DNA from: Owenia fusiformis
Lineage: Eukaryota > Annelida > Polychaeta > Sabellida > Oweniidae
Assembly (NCBI GenBank): GCA_903813345.2
Contig: CAIIXF020000007.1
Location: 30,538,698 to 30,602,697 of the forward strand
DNA: 64,000 nucleotides
Direction: 5' to 3'
The first letter of the stretch is position 1; every line of letters starts with the position of its first letter. Both the position numbers and the translations under genes were made by a program. The notes under the pieces are model-generated. The model searched no databases and had not been told where the DNA came from. It worked only from the letters and a program-made list of their open reading frames with translations. Shown one piece after another: positions 15,701 through 30,700 of the stretch.

Positions 15701-18700
15701 AATGGACGGGTAGACAGATGAACTGACAAAGGCATTCTCTATATTCATCTAAAATCTGTAAAAAAAATCTGTATCATTTAAATGATTCAGACTAAAAAAT
15801 CAAGTGAAATTAAGCATAATAAAAATGACAGGAACACACAATAACAAGGCAGACTGTCATTGTTTTAAAATGATTAATCATTGATGAACAAATTCAGGAA
15901 TGATCATTTTATAAACAATTGCTGCAATACATATTGTATTACAGTGCTGCAATACACATTGTATCACAGTGCTACAATACATATTGTATAACAGTGCTAC
16001 AATACACATTGTATAACAGAACTGCAATACATATTGTATTGCAGTGTAACAATACACATTGCATTACAGTGCATACATATCTCATGGACTTCACATTTCT
16101 TACTCTAGACAATCCCTTTATAATCTGACCAAGTGTGTTTTCACTTTAACATGTACTAGGTGTCAAGTAAAGTCATTGTATTTGAAATTGCTTCATAAAT
16201 GTGAAACAAAGATAACATGATACATGTTAACAAATGAAAGTACTAACCTTGAACTTTATAAGTAACTTTACAAGTCCAATGTTAACAAATGAAAGTACTA
16301 ACCTTGAACTTTATAAATAACTTTACAAGTCCAATGTTAACAAATGAAAGTACTAACCTTGAACTTTATAAGTAACTTTACAAGTCCAATGTTAACAAAT
16401 GAAAGTACTAACCTTGAACTTTATAAATAACTTTACAAGTCCAATGTTGACAAATGAAAGTACTAACCTTGAACTTTATAAGTAACTTTACAAGTCCAAT
16501 GTTCCATGTTCACTGGCATGTAATTTGACAGCACTTACAATGCTTTGATATGTTTGCAGAACTTCTAAATTGTCAAAATTGTAAATATTCAATTCTTTAA
16601 AAAAGTGTTTGAGCTGAATTAAACCAAGAGATATCATTTTTGTTCACCTAATAATGTAGAACTCCAATGAGTTTTTATGAGGTTAATTTATTATGAACAT
16701 GATTAATTGAGGTTTTAATCGTGGTTGCACTTTGATAAATAGCCTGCTTCAATGAATGCATTACTTGACAGACTTTGCACCAAGATTCACCTAATAGTTT
16801 GTACATGTATCACATTTACAGATCATTTTGTAACCACATGGGTTGACCACATGGAAATGCTCCCCATTTTACTCCATTACATTCTGCTACTAATACAAAA
16901 CGAACAGTTGTTTCTTATTTTATTACAATTAAAGAGCTGAATTTTTTAATTGATAAACATAGGTGAGTTACGATTGAGTATGATAAATCAATAGATACAG
17001 ATATATAACCCACTCCCCCATATCTACTTAATGAAGCAATCAATAGTAAACTCAATGGCATAACAGATAATAAATCATCATTTTATCAAACAAAATCAAT
17101 ACACCCAGAGCTAAGCAGTAATAGTAATTTCCCTCTGACAAGGATGGACGACTTTATGATTTGCATTCAGCCAATCAGCAAGCAGTGCAAAGTCATGGTA
17201 ACATGGAATTACATGTAGATATTTATCCGAGGGATAATACGCTTTGATTGGCTCGATGAATTCAGGTGTGTATCTGTGATATAAAGAGGGAGGGAAGTAG
17301 AACATTCTTGTAAAGGGTCAATAGATAATAAGCGTACCTACAGTAATTCAAGGTTGGTTAAATAAACATGTTTAATAATCACAGATTTAGAGATAGGTGA
17401 ATTTGATTTAAACTGTTTATAAATCAGTGTTTGAAAGAGCTTATGTACAGCTGTGTATTATTTTCCTTATGCTGATAAGGGGTAATCACCTAAGGGCATT
17501 GAAAGTGCATCTTAATAAAAGAATGGAAACAGCAGGAGTGATTCTGATCATTATGTGATAGCATCCACATTTAAATGTTCATCTATTACCACAGATCCAG
17601 GAAATGATATGTACATTTTTCATGAGATCAATCATCTTCAGAAATAAGATGATCTCCTTGTGTTTTATTTTTTAAGTTTACAAGTGAAATTTAAAGCTAT
17701 AAAGAGGCACAATTGGACAAAAATGATTATTTATGAAAAGCAGCCATTCCGTTTTAATCTTTACACGGGATATATCACTCAGCGTATACAAAGAAACAGA
17801 TTTAAATCCCCTGCTTCTGTGATTATTATGAATATGAATAAGTCGATTAATTTCAGTTGGAATAAAAACTCTTAATCCTCTAGCTATGGTCAGTAGTTTA
17901 AAAAGTAATATTTTTTCCAATGTGGACATAAGACCAACTTGAACTTACCAGGAAGGGCCTTGGGTCGCACAGATTGCTGACTTGATTGTTCTCCTTGTGT
18001 CTTTTGGGTTGCCACAAGGTTAGCTTTAGATTTGGCCACTTCTGGTTTTGTTTTAGTGGAATCTTGGTTTGTTCTGATTGGTTCTGGTTTTGTTCTAGTT
18101 GCTGCTACATGCTTAGTCGAGTCATTTCCTGAGAGTTGATTGGATGCCAGTCCTGGTCGACCCTTGACCCCGTCACTCTCTAGGGCAGGGTCATGACCTG
18201 AAAATCAAACCACAAACATTATTATGATATGCCTCTAATCAAATATGTTTTGTTTGAAAGGATGTGAAAACTTAAGAAAATTTCTGGGACAAGCTACACA
18301 AGTACATACTTCAAGGAGCTTGCATTTTATGTGTGTTTTTGGAGCTGTCTACAGTAAACACATTTTCACTGTATATGGTTTATAGACTTGAATGGTAATC
18401 AACATACAGTGTACAAGTATACAATTCTGGAGAAGAAATCTTGAAAAAACATCTGATTAAATAAATCTCTCTTAGATCTTGTAAAATGAGCCTGCTGACA
18501 TATAAAGTATCTATTAATTAGATCTTAACTGAGTAGCTGAACAATAGCTGTCTATCTGTACAGCTCATCTCTCAACCAACCACTTCAACTATTATATACT
18601 GTATTCCCAATTCTTTACTATACAACAGTGTAATGTTTTAATACTATCAAAGCAATTTGCTGATATAAATGCCATATAATATCAAAGGGACAAGTTTTAA

Positions 18701-21700
18701 AAGAGCAAGTTTCGTTTTGGTTAAAAATTGCCAAACTGCAGTGTGGGTCTTAGGATTTTTTTGTCACTCGCCAAGTGGCAATCCACTCATGTTTTCACAC
18801 TCGCCAATGAAAAATTACACTCGCCACAGTGTTACCACTGATGATGTATACTCACAGTTTTCTTGTGAATAATACGTCTTTAAAAAGAAAGTAATATGTT
18901 TATGAAAGTACTTTAAATTGACTTAGTTTTATAATATTCAACAATGGCAAATTTCATGTTTTTCATGCTTGACAATGTGGCAAGTCACTTCAATTTTACA
19001 CTAGACTCTAAATATTTACATCCCCCTGGGGCCAATGTCGAGTGGATATGACCCACACAGAGCTGTTTGAAAAGATTGCTTTCAACATTTTACATTCTCT
19101 ATCCCTTTTAATTCCTTTAATATGTTCTGGTTATAGGAAAAGATTTTACCCTATCTATACCTTTTAATTCCTTTATTCCAAATACAGAAAATGTTCATAT
19201 TTGTACTGTAGTTAAGTTAATCAGAGTTAATTAATCAGATAATAATGTCAAGCGAATTTTTCAAAAATATAAGTTGAAGACAGAGAGAACCATATTAACA
19301 TTTGAAATAGTCAGGCAAAAATGAAAGAAAATCAAAATAAAGATACTTGTTTTGAAAAGAACAGCCTCTAGATATCACACAGAAATCAATTCAATGTCAA
19401 ATGTTATATTTTGCATGAGATTAGTATAAACAAAAAATATTGGGATTAAAATGTGGTATAATATTTATACACAATCATTTAGTGTCAAATACATATTGAT
19501 TATAGGGGATTAAATTATATAAATATTGACTTTCAGTGCAGATCTCCTCGAAAAAGTGCCATAAATCTTTGAAATGAATTGTTTTAGGGGTTAAGACTTG
19601 AGGTTTATGGCCAATAAATAGTATATACAAGTGCATATATCCTATTCATGAACAATACAAAAGTGTCTGATGTATAAGTGATGTAAACAGAGTAATGACT
19701 TATACCCACTTCAACCCAAGTGTCAACGAAAGGTTGCTTTTTTCTAGATGTGTTTTCAAGTTCAAATTCAGCCAAACAGGTAACATTGATTAAAGATGCA
19801 ATTGAGACAGATTTAGAGGGAGATTTTGAACTTATTATCACTTATTCAATGAGATGTATTTTGCAGTATAATCACAGCCTAAGTACAACTTTCCAATTGA
19901 TCAATTAGTGTATACACTAACACTCCATGTTCACAGATTCAACATCAGCAGTGGCTGACTAAAATTTGAAACAACATAGTGTAGATTGGTAAACTATGCT
20001 GATTGTAAAACTCAACTGTTGTCCAAAACATGATGTCACAATCAACATTTAAATCAAATTACAGGTTTATAGTCAAGGTAAACAATTTAACCAGTCCACC
20101 TCTGGAGAGGTATACAATTATAAACTGTGCAGAGGCATGTTATGAATCTGATCAAATATGAAGTAAAACCAGTGTCTGCTTCTGGCTACAGTACAGTTCA
20201 ATACATAATGTGGGATACTCAAAATCTTACCATTCAAAACTGTGCTATTATTGCCTATAGAAGACTCTGTTATAGTTGATGGCCCCGGTACGGTCTGAGC
20301 AGTTGCGCTTTGTCCTTGGTCCCCATTGGTTGAAGCCTGAGCAGTACTGTCACCTGATTGGTCAGATTTTTTCGCCTTATTCTTCTTTTTCTTCTTGGTA
20401 TTTATCTGGAAAATAAAATTTCAAAACTGAACAAAGTAATTTTAACTATATTTTCCAACTCTCATCTTTTATAAAACTTAATTTTGAATACATACCTCTG
20501 TCCACTTAAACATTTCCATTGACAATTTTCAAATCATTCAGTCCAACCCAAGTTGTTTCAACTGAATCGTATGGTTACACAAGTAATATTTCATCACTTG
20601 TTTACCATTTACTTATATGAGATGTCAAAGAAGATATCAAATGAACTACTTTCCATATGAAATCATGTTACATCACTCAAAATATAAAATTTATATAAAG
20701 GAATTTTGAATCAATACTTCCGCGATTCTGAAGTGATTAAATATAAGTTACAGCTGGTGAATAAATTAAAATTTTGCTGAAAATGCAATTATTTCTTTGA
20801 ATAATTGTAACTAATCAATACCAGACACTTAAGAAAATAGAAATCAAAATGTTTACTGAACATCTGTGGGAACAATTCCTATATTCATTATAAATCAATT
20901 CCTTTAACAATAGAAAGAAGCATTTAGGTACATATTTAATATGTAAGAACAATATCAAATAGCTAGACTTAAAAATTTAAATATGTATATTATTATCAAT
21001 ATAAAAATAAATAAAATAAAAATAATCATTATTAAAATAGCTTGCCAAAATCATAATCATGATTTTTTATGTAATCAAAAATATTTGAATGTAACATTGT
21101 TCTATTGTAAGCTGCCCCTAAAAGTGGTTCTCAATAAATATTTACAAGTACAAATGATAAATTGAGAATTTCAAACCACTTCATGGATAAATTCTAGGTT
21201 AGTTTCATAGTTTAAAGTCACCACTATCAATACAAGATATTTTTCCTCTGTGTTTATGAGATCAAAACTATTAAGTTAAAAGCTGATTCATCAATTAAAA
21301 AATCATTTTAGATATATACAGTATATAATCTTAATTACCCATCGATTATTTCAAAAGTTCAAAAACCTTGGCATGTTCCTCAGATAATGAAGTCATTTAA
21401 AGTTTAAAAAATGAATAATTCAAATAAAAAGCAACTGATGTAAAATCAATTATAGTTATAACACAACAGAACTGTCTGGATATCCAGTGAGTTAGCAAAT
21501 ATATTAACTGTTTTATGCATATACTAATAAACAAATCAATATGAAAATATCTATTTGTGTCATGATTATCACGATGTGTTATTCCATCAGTTTGTTTGTT
21601 GTTAATATTGCGATAAAAGAGAAAAACAAGATTACTAAGACACTATTAAAAAAAAAAATTAAAGAAATATAAAAACACGATCACAGGGTACTAAGTGATG

Positions 21701-24700
21701 CATATACAAGTTAATGATAAATCAAATTGTCAACCAGTGTTCAGTTTTTCAAAAAGTGGATAAGTTTTCTTGTTTTCTCCACAGGCATTGTGCCAAATAC
21801 ATCCTATGTTTGTCTACGAATAAACTTTACCCAGGAAAACCAAAAGATGACTGGCATTCAGTCTCCAAGCTTGGTACAATTCTTGAATAGTATGGAAATG
21901 TTCAGTTACTAGGCCAAGATAACTATCTTTGTCAAAATATTAGGTTGGCATAGTCCATACTATAAAGACAACCAATACAATAAAAGGCAAACAAGTTTTC
22001 CAAAAAGGAGCAAATCCAAACTAAAAAAAATATTCGTTATTCTTCTGCATTTTGGAACAAATCTCAAAAGTAATGCAAATTCCCACATTTGGACAGCCAT
22101 TTTGAGTTTTCCAAAGCACTCCCATCCAACATCATCCAAAAACCTCTAGTCTTATTTCATGATCAACAGAGTGATAACACAAAATATAGCATTCCCCAAA
22201 ACACAAATCTCTGTTTTTTTCTCAAGTAGGTACAATTCTCATACCCCAAAAATCTGCCCAAAAATGGTCAAAATATGCCATTTTCATGATTTTCTTCAAC
22301 TGGCAACAATTACAAAAATAGGTTCTCACGTAAGTGCAATTATCATAATCACAAATGTGCCCTAAAAAGTTGTCAAAACATGCCATTTTTTACGATTTCT
22401 AATCCTGAACTGGGATCAATTACAAGAATTACAATTACAAAAATGTTTTCAGGTAGGTGCAAAATCTTGAGTGAGTGTAGCGACTACTTGCTTCAATGCT
22501 TTAGCTTAGTTTGATATTTACATTATGTCATAGTTATTGGATTTTGTTTTTACATTTATCACACATAGTGTAGACATATTGTTAACCATACCTGTGTGAA
22601 TCAATTTAATAAATTCAATATAAGCAAATGTCATAACTGAATGATTCACATTCTAAGGTGAATCTCCTCCATGCGATTACATTGAATTTTGTAGTTGTTT
22701 TTATTTGGAATTAAAATTGTTACGCAATGCTTTATTAATTGGATTTCAAATCTTGGTCACGAAATACCCAATGTCAGTTGACATGACATTTAAGGATTTC
22801 ATACTGATTGACATGCTACTAAAGATGTCATATTATGACAACGTAACAGTAATAATAATATAAAAAAGTTGTACAATCAAACTGATGTCATGTCAATCAA
22901 CATGGCATTAAAAGGATGTCAAATCAATCAACTTGACATTAAAGGATGTCAAATCAATCAACAGGTCTTCAAAGGTGGCAGACCTCAAATGGATAGTATT
23001 TAGAATTCACATGTATTTAAAACATAGATCAATAGTAACTTACTTTGTTTCCCTGAAAATGCCATTCTGTTAATGCTTGCTTGGCCCCATCTGAAAATAA
23101 TGAAACATAGTCTATGAAATAATAAAAAATAACATTTTATTTTAACAAGATGAATCATTGCCTTGTAGGCAAATAACAGAACAGTTACTTAAATTCAATT
23201 TGGGTAGTCTTTCCTGACTACTTATTCTAACAATAAAGAATTGTTTCATATTTTCAAAGTGTTAAAGATAAGATTTAAAAAGGTCACACCATTACACTGT
23301 AGTAGACATTGATCCTTTAAGTTAGAATCAGATCTGTTTAACCATGGGCTTTCAACTAGAAAGCCCATGGTTTAACCTTTCTAAGAAAATGTTAGAAATG
23401 TTTCAACTGGAATATTTTGAGCTATTATCATTCCTTGTCATATATATTTTCTGAAATCCAAAAAGCTCATACTTTATCCAGTGATCTCCACAGGATTTTT
23501 CTTATGTGGGTGTAAAATTCTCATTTTCACAATTAAGACCAAAATTCGTCAAAACATGCACATTTTTCATGATTTTTCTCATTTTCAAGTGGGTGCAAAT
23601 GGATTTTCGGGTGGGTGAAAGCTTATTTTCAAAATTCAGGTGGGTGCTGCGCCCACTTGCTTTAATGCTGGGGAGATCACGGCTGTAGGTCAATTGCACA
23701 TGTTGCTTACAATTTTATCATATACAACCTCACATTCTACCTTTACTATAAAATAATATAATATTATGGTGCTTTCTACGATTGACATATACATTGAATA
23801 ATTGACATCCAGTAAATTGATCATCATCTTTATTGTTTGATATAGTACAGTACATGATATGCTATCAAATTAATCAACTAAAGAGTGGTTGACATGACTT
23901 CCAGTTCATTGAACCAGTTTATAAGAACTACCTTATAAAAACAACATTTTTATTATTCTTCTAAAGTCCATTTTCACTTTAAACCACTCTTTCATTGTCA
24001 AGTTCACCTCTGTCACATGGCAATGAAATGATAACTAAAAAACATGAGTACATAAATGATCTATAATTATTTTAAGAAAAAAGTGATTGATTTTAATAAA
24101 GGTAGTAAGGAAGTTCAACAGTTAAATATATCATTTCAGTTTAACATATCATTTCAGCTTAATTTATCATTACAGATGATCATTTCAGTTTTATACATCA
24201 TTTCAAGTTAACATATTTTAGTTTGACATATCATTTCAGTTTAATATATCATTTCCGTTTAACATATCATTTCAGTTTAATTTATCATTACAGATGATCA
24301 TTTCAGTTTTATACATCATTTCAGGTTAACATATTTCAGTTTGACATATCATTTCAGTTTAATATATCATTTCCGTTTGACATATCATTTCAGTTTAATA
24401 CATCATTTCAGTTTTCATTTCAGTTTGACATATCATTTCAGTTTTCATTTCAGTTTAACATATGAGCCTGGCCATGGGAAGACTGGTCTTATCACAAAAA
24501 TTTAATTTGTGCTACAGAGCCAAAAATGTGCCCAAGATTAAGAGAAAAATGTGCTAAATTCAAATCCAACTTTTTGGTCTATATATGCATGGAAACATTA
24601 GCCATGGCTCATTTGAAAGGTCTCTTTGTGCTTTTAAATATAAACAAAAAATCAGAATATTGAAAGAAATCTGTGATAAGACCACTTTTCCTGTGGCCTG

Positions 24701-27700
24701 GCTCATATTATTTTAGTATAATACAGCATTTCAGTTCAACATATCATTTCTTTGACAAGAGTTTGATTTCACAGATCTAAAAGAGCACTCCAAAAACTTC
24801 CAGGGGGTTCACATGTGACAAATTTGGCTCAAATATGGCTAAAATCACATGAGAAGTGCTCAAAATGGTGAAAAACTGCATGATTTTGAAAGAATTTATT
24901 GCCCCCCCTGGCTACGGGCCTGCCAGTGTCATGCAACCTTACCTTCTAGAAATGCTTGGATTGCTTCTTGTACACTATAATCGTAGTACTGGAGAACCAG
25001 TGTTATGGCATTGTTACTGTAACCTGGAACAATCTCTCTAACAGCTGAGATCTGAAACATACAAAAAATATGACATTAATCTCAGGAGATATGCATTTCC
25101 TGGCCCTGTTTAAGTAAATAGAAGAGCCCCTACCCTGAGAAACAAAATGCAAGATCTCATCTCTTAAAAGTCTTCCAAAAAAATACGATAAAATTCCATG
25201 AAATGTTTACATTCTAGGGTGTAACATAGAGTTCACATTCTAGGGTGTAACATAGTGTTCACATTCTAGGGTGTAACATAGTGTTCACATTCTAGGGTGT
25301 AACATAGTGTTCACATTCTAGGGTGTAACATAGTGTTCTCATTCTAGAGTGTAACAAAGTGTTCACATTTCAAGGCATTGATTTATTGTTCACATTCCAA
25401 GGTATTCATATAGTATTAGCACACTATTCATATTCCAATCCATTCAAGGTGTCATTTGGTTTTAGCATTTGCAAGGTGTTCATATAAAGTGTTCACATTC
25501 CAAGGTGTTCAAACAGTATAAGCGTTCCAGAGTATTCATATAATGTTCATAGTATAAAGGATACATACATGTATACAGGGTGTTCCAAAAGTAACAGGAC
25601 TGGTGCTGGGATTCAGTCAATTTTGCACTGAGTGTCTTCAAATTTTCCCAAATTGTACTTGGAGGTATTGCAACTAAAATTGTCAAGTTTCAGAAAAAAT
25701 GATGAAATGCGTTAAGAGATATGGTTACGATAGCAACATGACATCCCCATACCCGGGGCAACTTTTTTCCTGAAAATGTGATATCCAACATTTTCGTATT
25801 ACTGAATAAAGTTTCTAATTCACCTATTATAATACAATATTTCTTGTTTGTTTTATTAGTTGCTTTGTTGTAAAGATGTTGCTATACAACTCAGATTCAA
25901 ATACAATTTCATAATGATAATAATATTTAGCAATTTCCTGGAATATCACTATGTATAACAGTCTGAACAATTCACGGTTGAGTTTTTGAAAAGACCCAAT
26001 TTGAAGCCAGTCATCTACCTTGATAGCGCGCATACCCGCAGGTCACCATTAAAAACCATGCAGCTATAGAGGAGCTAGGTCTTGAGGTATAAAACCATGT
26101 ACCATACTCCTCTGATCATGCAATATCTAATTTTTACTTATATTGAGAATGGAATGCTTATCAGTGCTGTAAGACCTTTAAAGGTGAGAATGACCTCCTT
26201 CAAATTGTCCAATCGACCCTGCGTGACATGTCCTCAAATGGGTTCACTCATGTGTTTGGGTCATGGATACAGAGTACTACTCTTGTAATGACCAAAGGGG
26301 AGCCTATTTTTCAAAGTAGAGGATACATAGGAATATCAAATGATGTAAAACAAATGTAATTCCCACCAGTTGTTGCATTTCAACTTTGATATGGCATGTA
26401 CAAAATGATATAGGATGTACAAAATGCTTAATGTCTCTGTAACTTTTTTGCGTGGAATGTTGCCCCGGGTATTGCGATGGCATGTTACTATAGCAACCAT
26501 AACTCTACCCGAGTTTCATATATTTTGTTGAAACTTTGCAGTCTTAGTAACGATACATAAAAGTACATTATATAAAATTTCGAAGACAATTGGTGCATAT
26601 TTAACAAAATGCCAGCACCAGTCCTGTTACTTTTGGAACACCCTGTAGTGATCATATTACAGGATGTCAATTTTGTGTTCATATTCTCATAATCTTGTAG
26701 TGTTCATAATAAAGTGTCATGTTTGAGTATTCACATTCATACACCAATTAGCAAAGGAAGAGAGTAAACACCAGGCTAGTGTAGTAGTGTATACTCTTTA
26801 CTAAATTTATGACAAAACTGAACTCTTCACATCAACACACAGATGCTACAGCTCATAGATCACATTATATGAAGGTTACTACAGAAATAGCTGAGAACAA
26901 TATTTCAAATATCACTATTTTTGCTGTTATGAACCATGAGTAAAAAAGGCGAGATCCTTGGGTTTGTATATGGGACATGGGCCTGTATAGCTGGGTTAGA
27001 TCGACTTGAGGAGTATGTTAAACAAGTTTGAATGTTGGACATGGATAGAACTACTTCAGTTTCAAGATATCAATTTGAATTTATATATTGAGACATTGGA
27101 TGTCTAAGTCTGGTGGTGGCTAAGGTGACATCCCAAGTGCATAGTCAGGCCACCAACACCTTCTGCTTTCCAACCCAGGACTTGCTCTTGGGAAAGAATG
27201 GGAGACATATTGGCTGAATCAGTGAATGTGAGAAAACATATGTGAAATAATTAGCTACAATAGTCGGGATCAATTCTGGCATAAAATATTCATGTGATTC
27301 AGGGACTGCAATGCAAAAGAAATTAGTTGTAGAACTTTCACATAATTCTAATATACGAGTAGAATAGGTTATGATAAAAGTGCCACTTGTCTCTATTAAC
27401 TTTGACATTAACAAAATAATAATGATGCAACTACCACCTCCTGACTAGATGAAGGTATACTCTGTTAATATAAAATATGACATTCTGAGAAAAAAGTTTT
27501 TTCTAGTGTCGGTGATAGAAAACCTACAAAACATGTTTTTCCTATATAATTGTCATGTTCATCATATCACAGATTTACAGAATATGTTCAAATTTAACTA
27601 ATAAAACATACCTTTTCTTTAACCCCATCTTGAGCAATGTGTGCCATCACAGCATTGGAACGCGTCTCCAAGGTGATCTGACTTACTGATTTATCTGAAA

Positions 27701-30700
27701 TCGTATTAAAAACAATAAGATTAATCCTTGATAATTAAATATATATTAAATCAAGTACACATGTTGCACTAATGTTATGATTGTTTAACTGATTTCAATT
27801 GTAGATCTAAAGCACAATAGAAATTACAGCTGATGCAATGAGGATGACACAAGTACATTGTATCATATATTTTACAAAAACTACAAGAGTTGGGGGATGA
27901 TGTAGTGGTTTAGAGTGAATATAGTGTATATAAGTTATTTCCTGAGAGGGATAAATGTTTTATTCTGAGGGGCGATATGGTAGACTGAAGAGCAATATAT
28001 TATGGAGCATATTTCTTTCCAGTCAACAAACTTTTTCTCTAAGATTCAATGATTTTTTATTACTTTGAATATATAGAGAAAATTGCCTACATACATAAAG
28101 TTGAATGACAGAACATACATTAGATGAATGTAACTGTTTGTCTCCCTACCATAAAAAACATGAACTATCAACATGGTGCATACATTCATTTAAATATGAG
28201 TTTTAAAAAGTACATGGTCCCGAATGGTATATTATCACACACCCAACAATGAAAAGGTAGACCTTGGTCATCAGATTTATTACAACTTTATAACACTTTT
28301 ATGATATAAAAGTATAACGGTGAGAGAAAAAAGAATATTACAATAAGAATGCATCACCAACCAACCAAAAGTCCAAACTGGAATCAGCAGCATGGACTAA
28401 AGCTGGCATTCAAGCCAGAAATCTGCTTAAGTTGATAATCAAAACAGAAGATTAATAAGGTGACACTGAGACCACCAGACTGAAGATGACACCGAGACCA
28501 CCCGACTGAAGATGACACCGAGACCACCAGAATGAAGATGACACTGAGACAACCAGACTGAAGATGACACCGAGACCACCAGACTGAAGATGACACTGAG
28601 ACCACCAGACTGAAGATGACACCGGGACAACCAGACTGAAGATGACACTGACACCACCGGACTGAAGATGACACTGAGACCACCAGACTGAAGATGACAC
28701 TGAGACCACCGGACTGAAGATGATACCAAGACCACCAGACTGAGGATGACCCTGAGACCACCAGACTGAAGATGACATCGAGACAACCAGACTGAAGATG
28801 ACACCGAGACAACCAGACTGAAGATGACACTGAGACCACCGGACTGAAGATGACACAGAGACAACCAGACTGAATATGACACCGAGACCACCAGACTGAA
28901 GATGACACCCAGACCACCAGACTGAAGATGACACCCAGACCACCAGAATGAAGATGACACTGCAACCACCAGACCATGATACTGAGACCACCAGGCTGAA
29001 GATGACACCCAGACCACCAGACTGAAAATGACACCCAGACCACCAGGCTGAAGATGACACCAAGACCACCAGACTGAAGATGACACTAAGACCACCAGAC
29101 TGAAGATGACACTGAAACCAGCAGACTGAAGATGATACTAAAACCAGCAGACTGACACTGACACAGAAGGAACAATTTGACACTGAAACCAACAGTTTGC
29201 ACTGCAGTTAGCAGCTCAAACATACAGAAATAAATGAAATACAATGTGTCTTCAAATGATAAATTGTCTACTTAGAACTAATGTTGCTCTTCACAGCAGT
29301 TTTTCTCAACTGGGAAAATTAATTATATACTATATAGCTATATAGTTAAACCTTTCAAAAATCTTGCCTTAAATCTATAGATTTCGTGATTAAACAAAAT
29401 CTGAACTAGTTGCAAATAGGTTTTAGCTTTCAATTTAGTGCAAGGTTAATTTTGACTTGATGCAGTATTTCGTTGATTCAAAACTGGAGATATGACTGAA
29501 TAAAAAAATATATTTATGCTGCATATTGTAACAAAATGTCCATTCTGTCTGAGGTATGTCATTGTTATCAGTCAAGTAGATTCTAAAACAGGTCCATTGC
29601 GACTGTAACTTCAAATTTTAAAATGCATGTAAACTTTGACACATTGGTCCTACATATTACAAAGTACCACATTCCATAGTTGATACATATTTTAAAAACT
29701 TACATGACAGATCTGATAAAGATAAGTTTATATTTAGTTAACACAGTGATCTCCCCAGCATTAAAGCAAGTGGGCGCAGCACCCACCTGAGATTTTGAAA
29801 ATAGGCTTGTACCCATCTGAAAATCCATTCGCACCCACTTGAAAATGAGAAAAATCATAAAAAAAATTTTGACCAATTTTGGTCTGAATTGTGAAAATGA
29901 GAATTTTGTACCCACCTGAGAAAAAATCCTGGGGAGACCACATCATCGAAACTCCTCAAAACAAACTTGAGTGAATGACATGAAAATAGCATTTTGGCAA
30001 ATGATTTTTGATTTTATCAGGTACGTACCAATAATATTGAACTTATAACATGGTGCAATCACCTATTATATTACAACCTAAATGTTATTCAAAGTTATTA
30101 ATATTGGGCAAATGATGGACAACACAAAGTTTAATATACATCTGATTCATATTTCATACCATCTTATGACCTGCTTGTGAATCAAAATGATAAATACTTC
30201 CTCAGAACAAATCATATTCAAATTCAAGGTATTGATTATATGTCTGCCTAGGGGGGTCCCATACTTTCAAGACACCCTGTATATATACTTAACTGCTATT
30301 TATTTATCTGTTGAAAGCCCATGAACTAACCCATTCTATATATTTGAATACAATCTACAAGCCTTGACCTAGCAGTGCCCTTAAAGTAACATATTATCAT
30401 TGACTATTGATTAAGAGAAGAAAGAAAACTATCTTATATCCATGACTGTATCAAGGATGCAAAATATTCATAAATAATCTACTTAAACTAACAACTCAGA
30501 TCTTTTGATGGATTACTTAGCACTTATTTATAATTGACTATAGAAATAATTTTACAATATACTGACAAGTGAGTTTGGCTCGCCATATATGAAGGAAATA
30601 AAGCATATTTTTGATTAAACTGACAATTCAACATTTTGACGAGTAATTCTGATCTAGATTTGAACATTAACATGTAATCAGCCTTACCTTAGCTATCTCT

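Noticed and set aside
26082-26288. 68-codon frame inside the 1070-bp element as a transposase remnant
   Set aside because: No DD(E/D) motif or helix-turn-helix pattern seen.
28384-29192. Three long minus-strand frames (218-246 codons)
   Set aside because: All are translations of the 26-bp minisatellite; the unit simply lacks stops.
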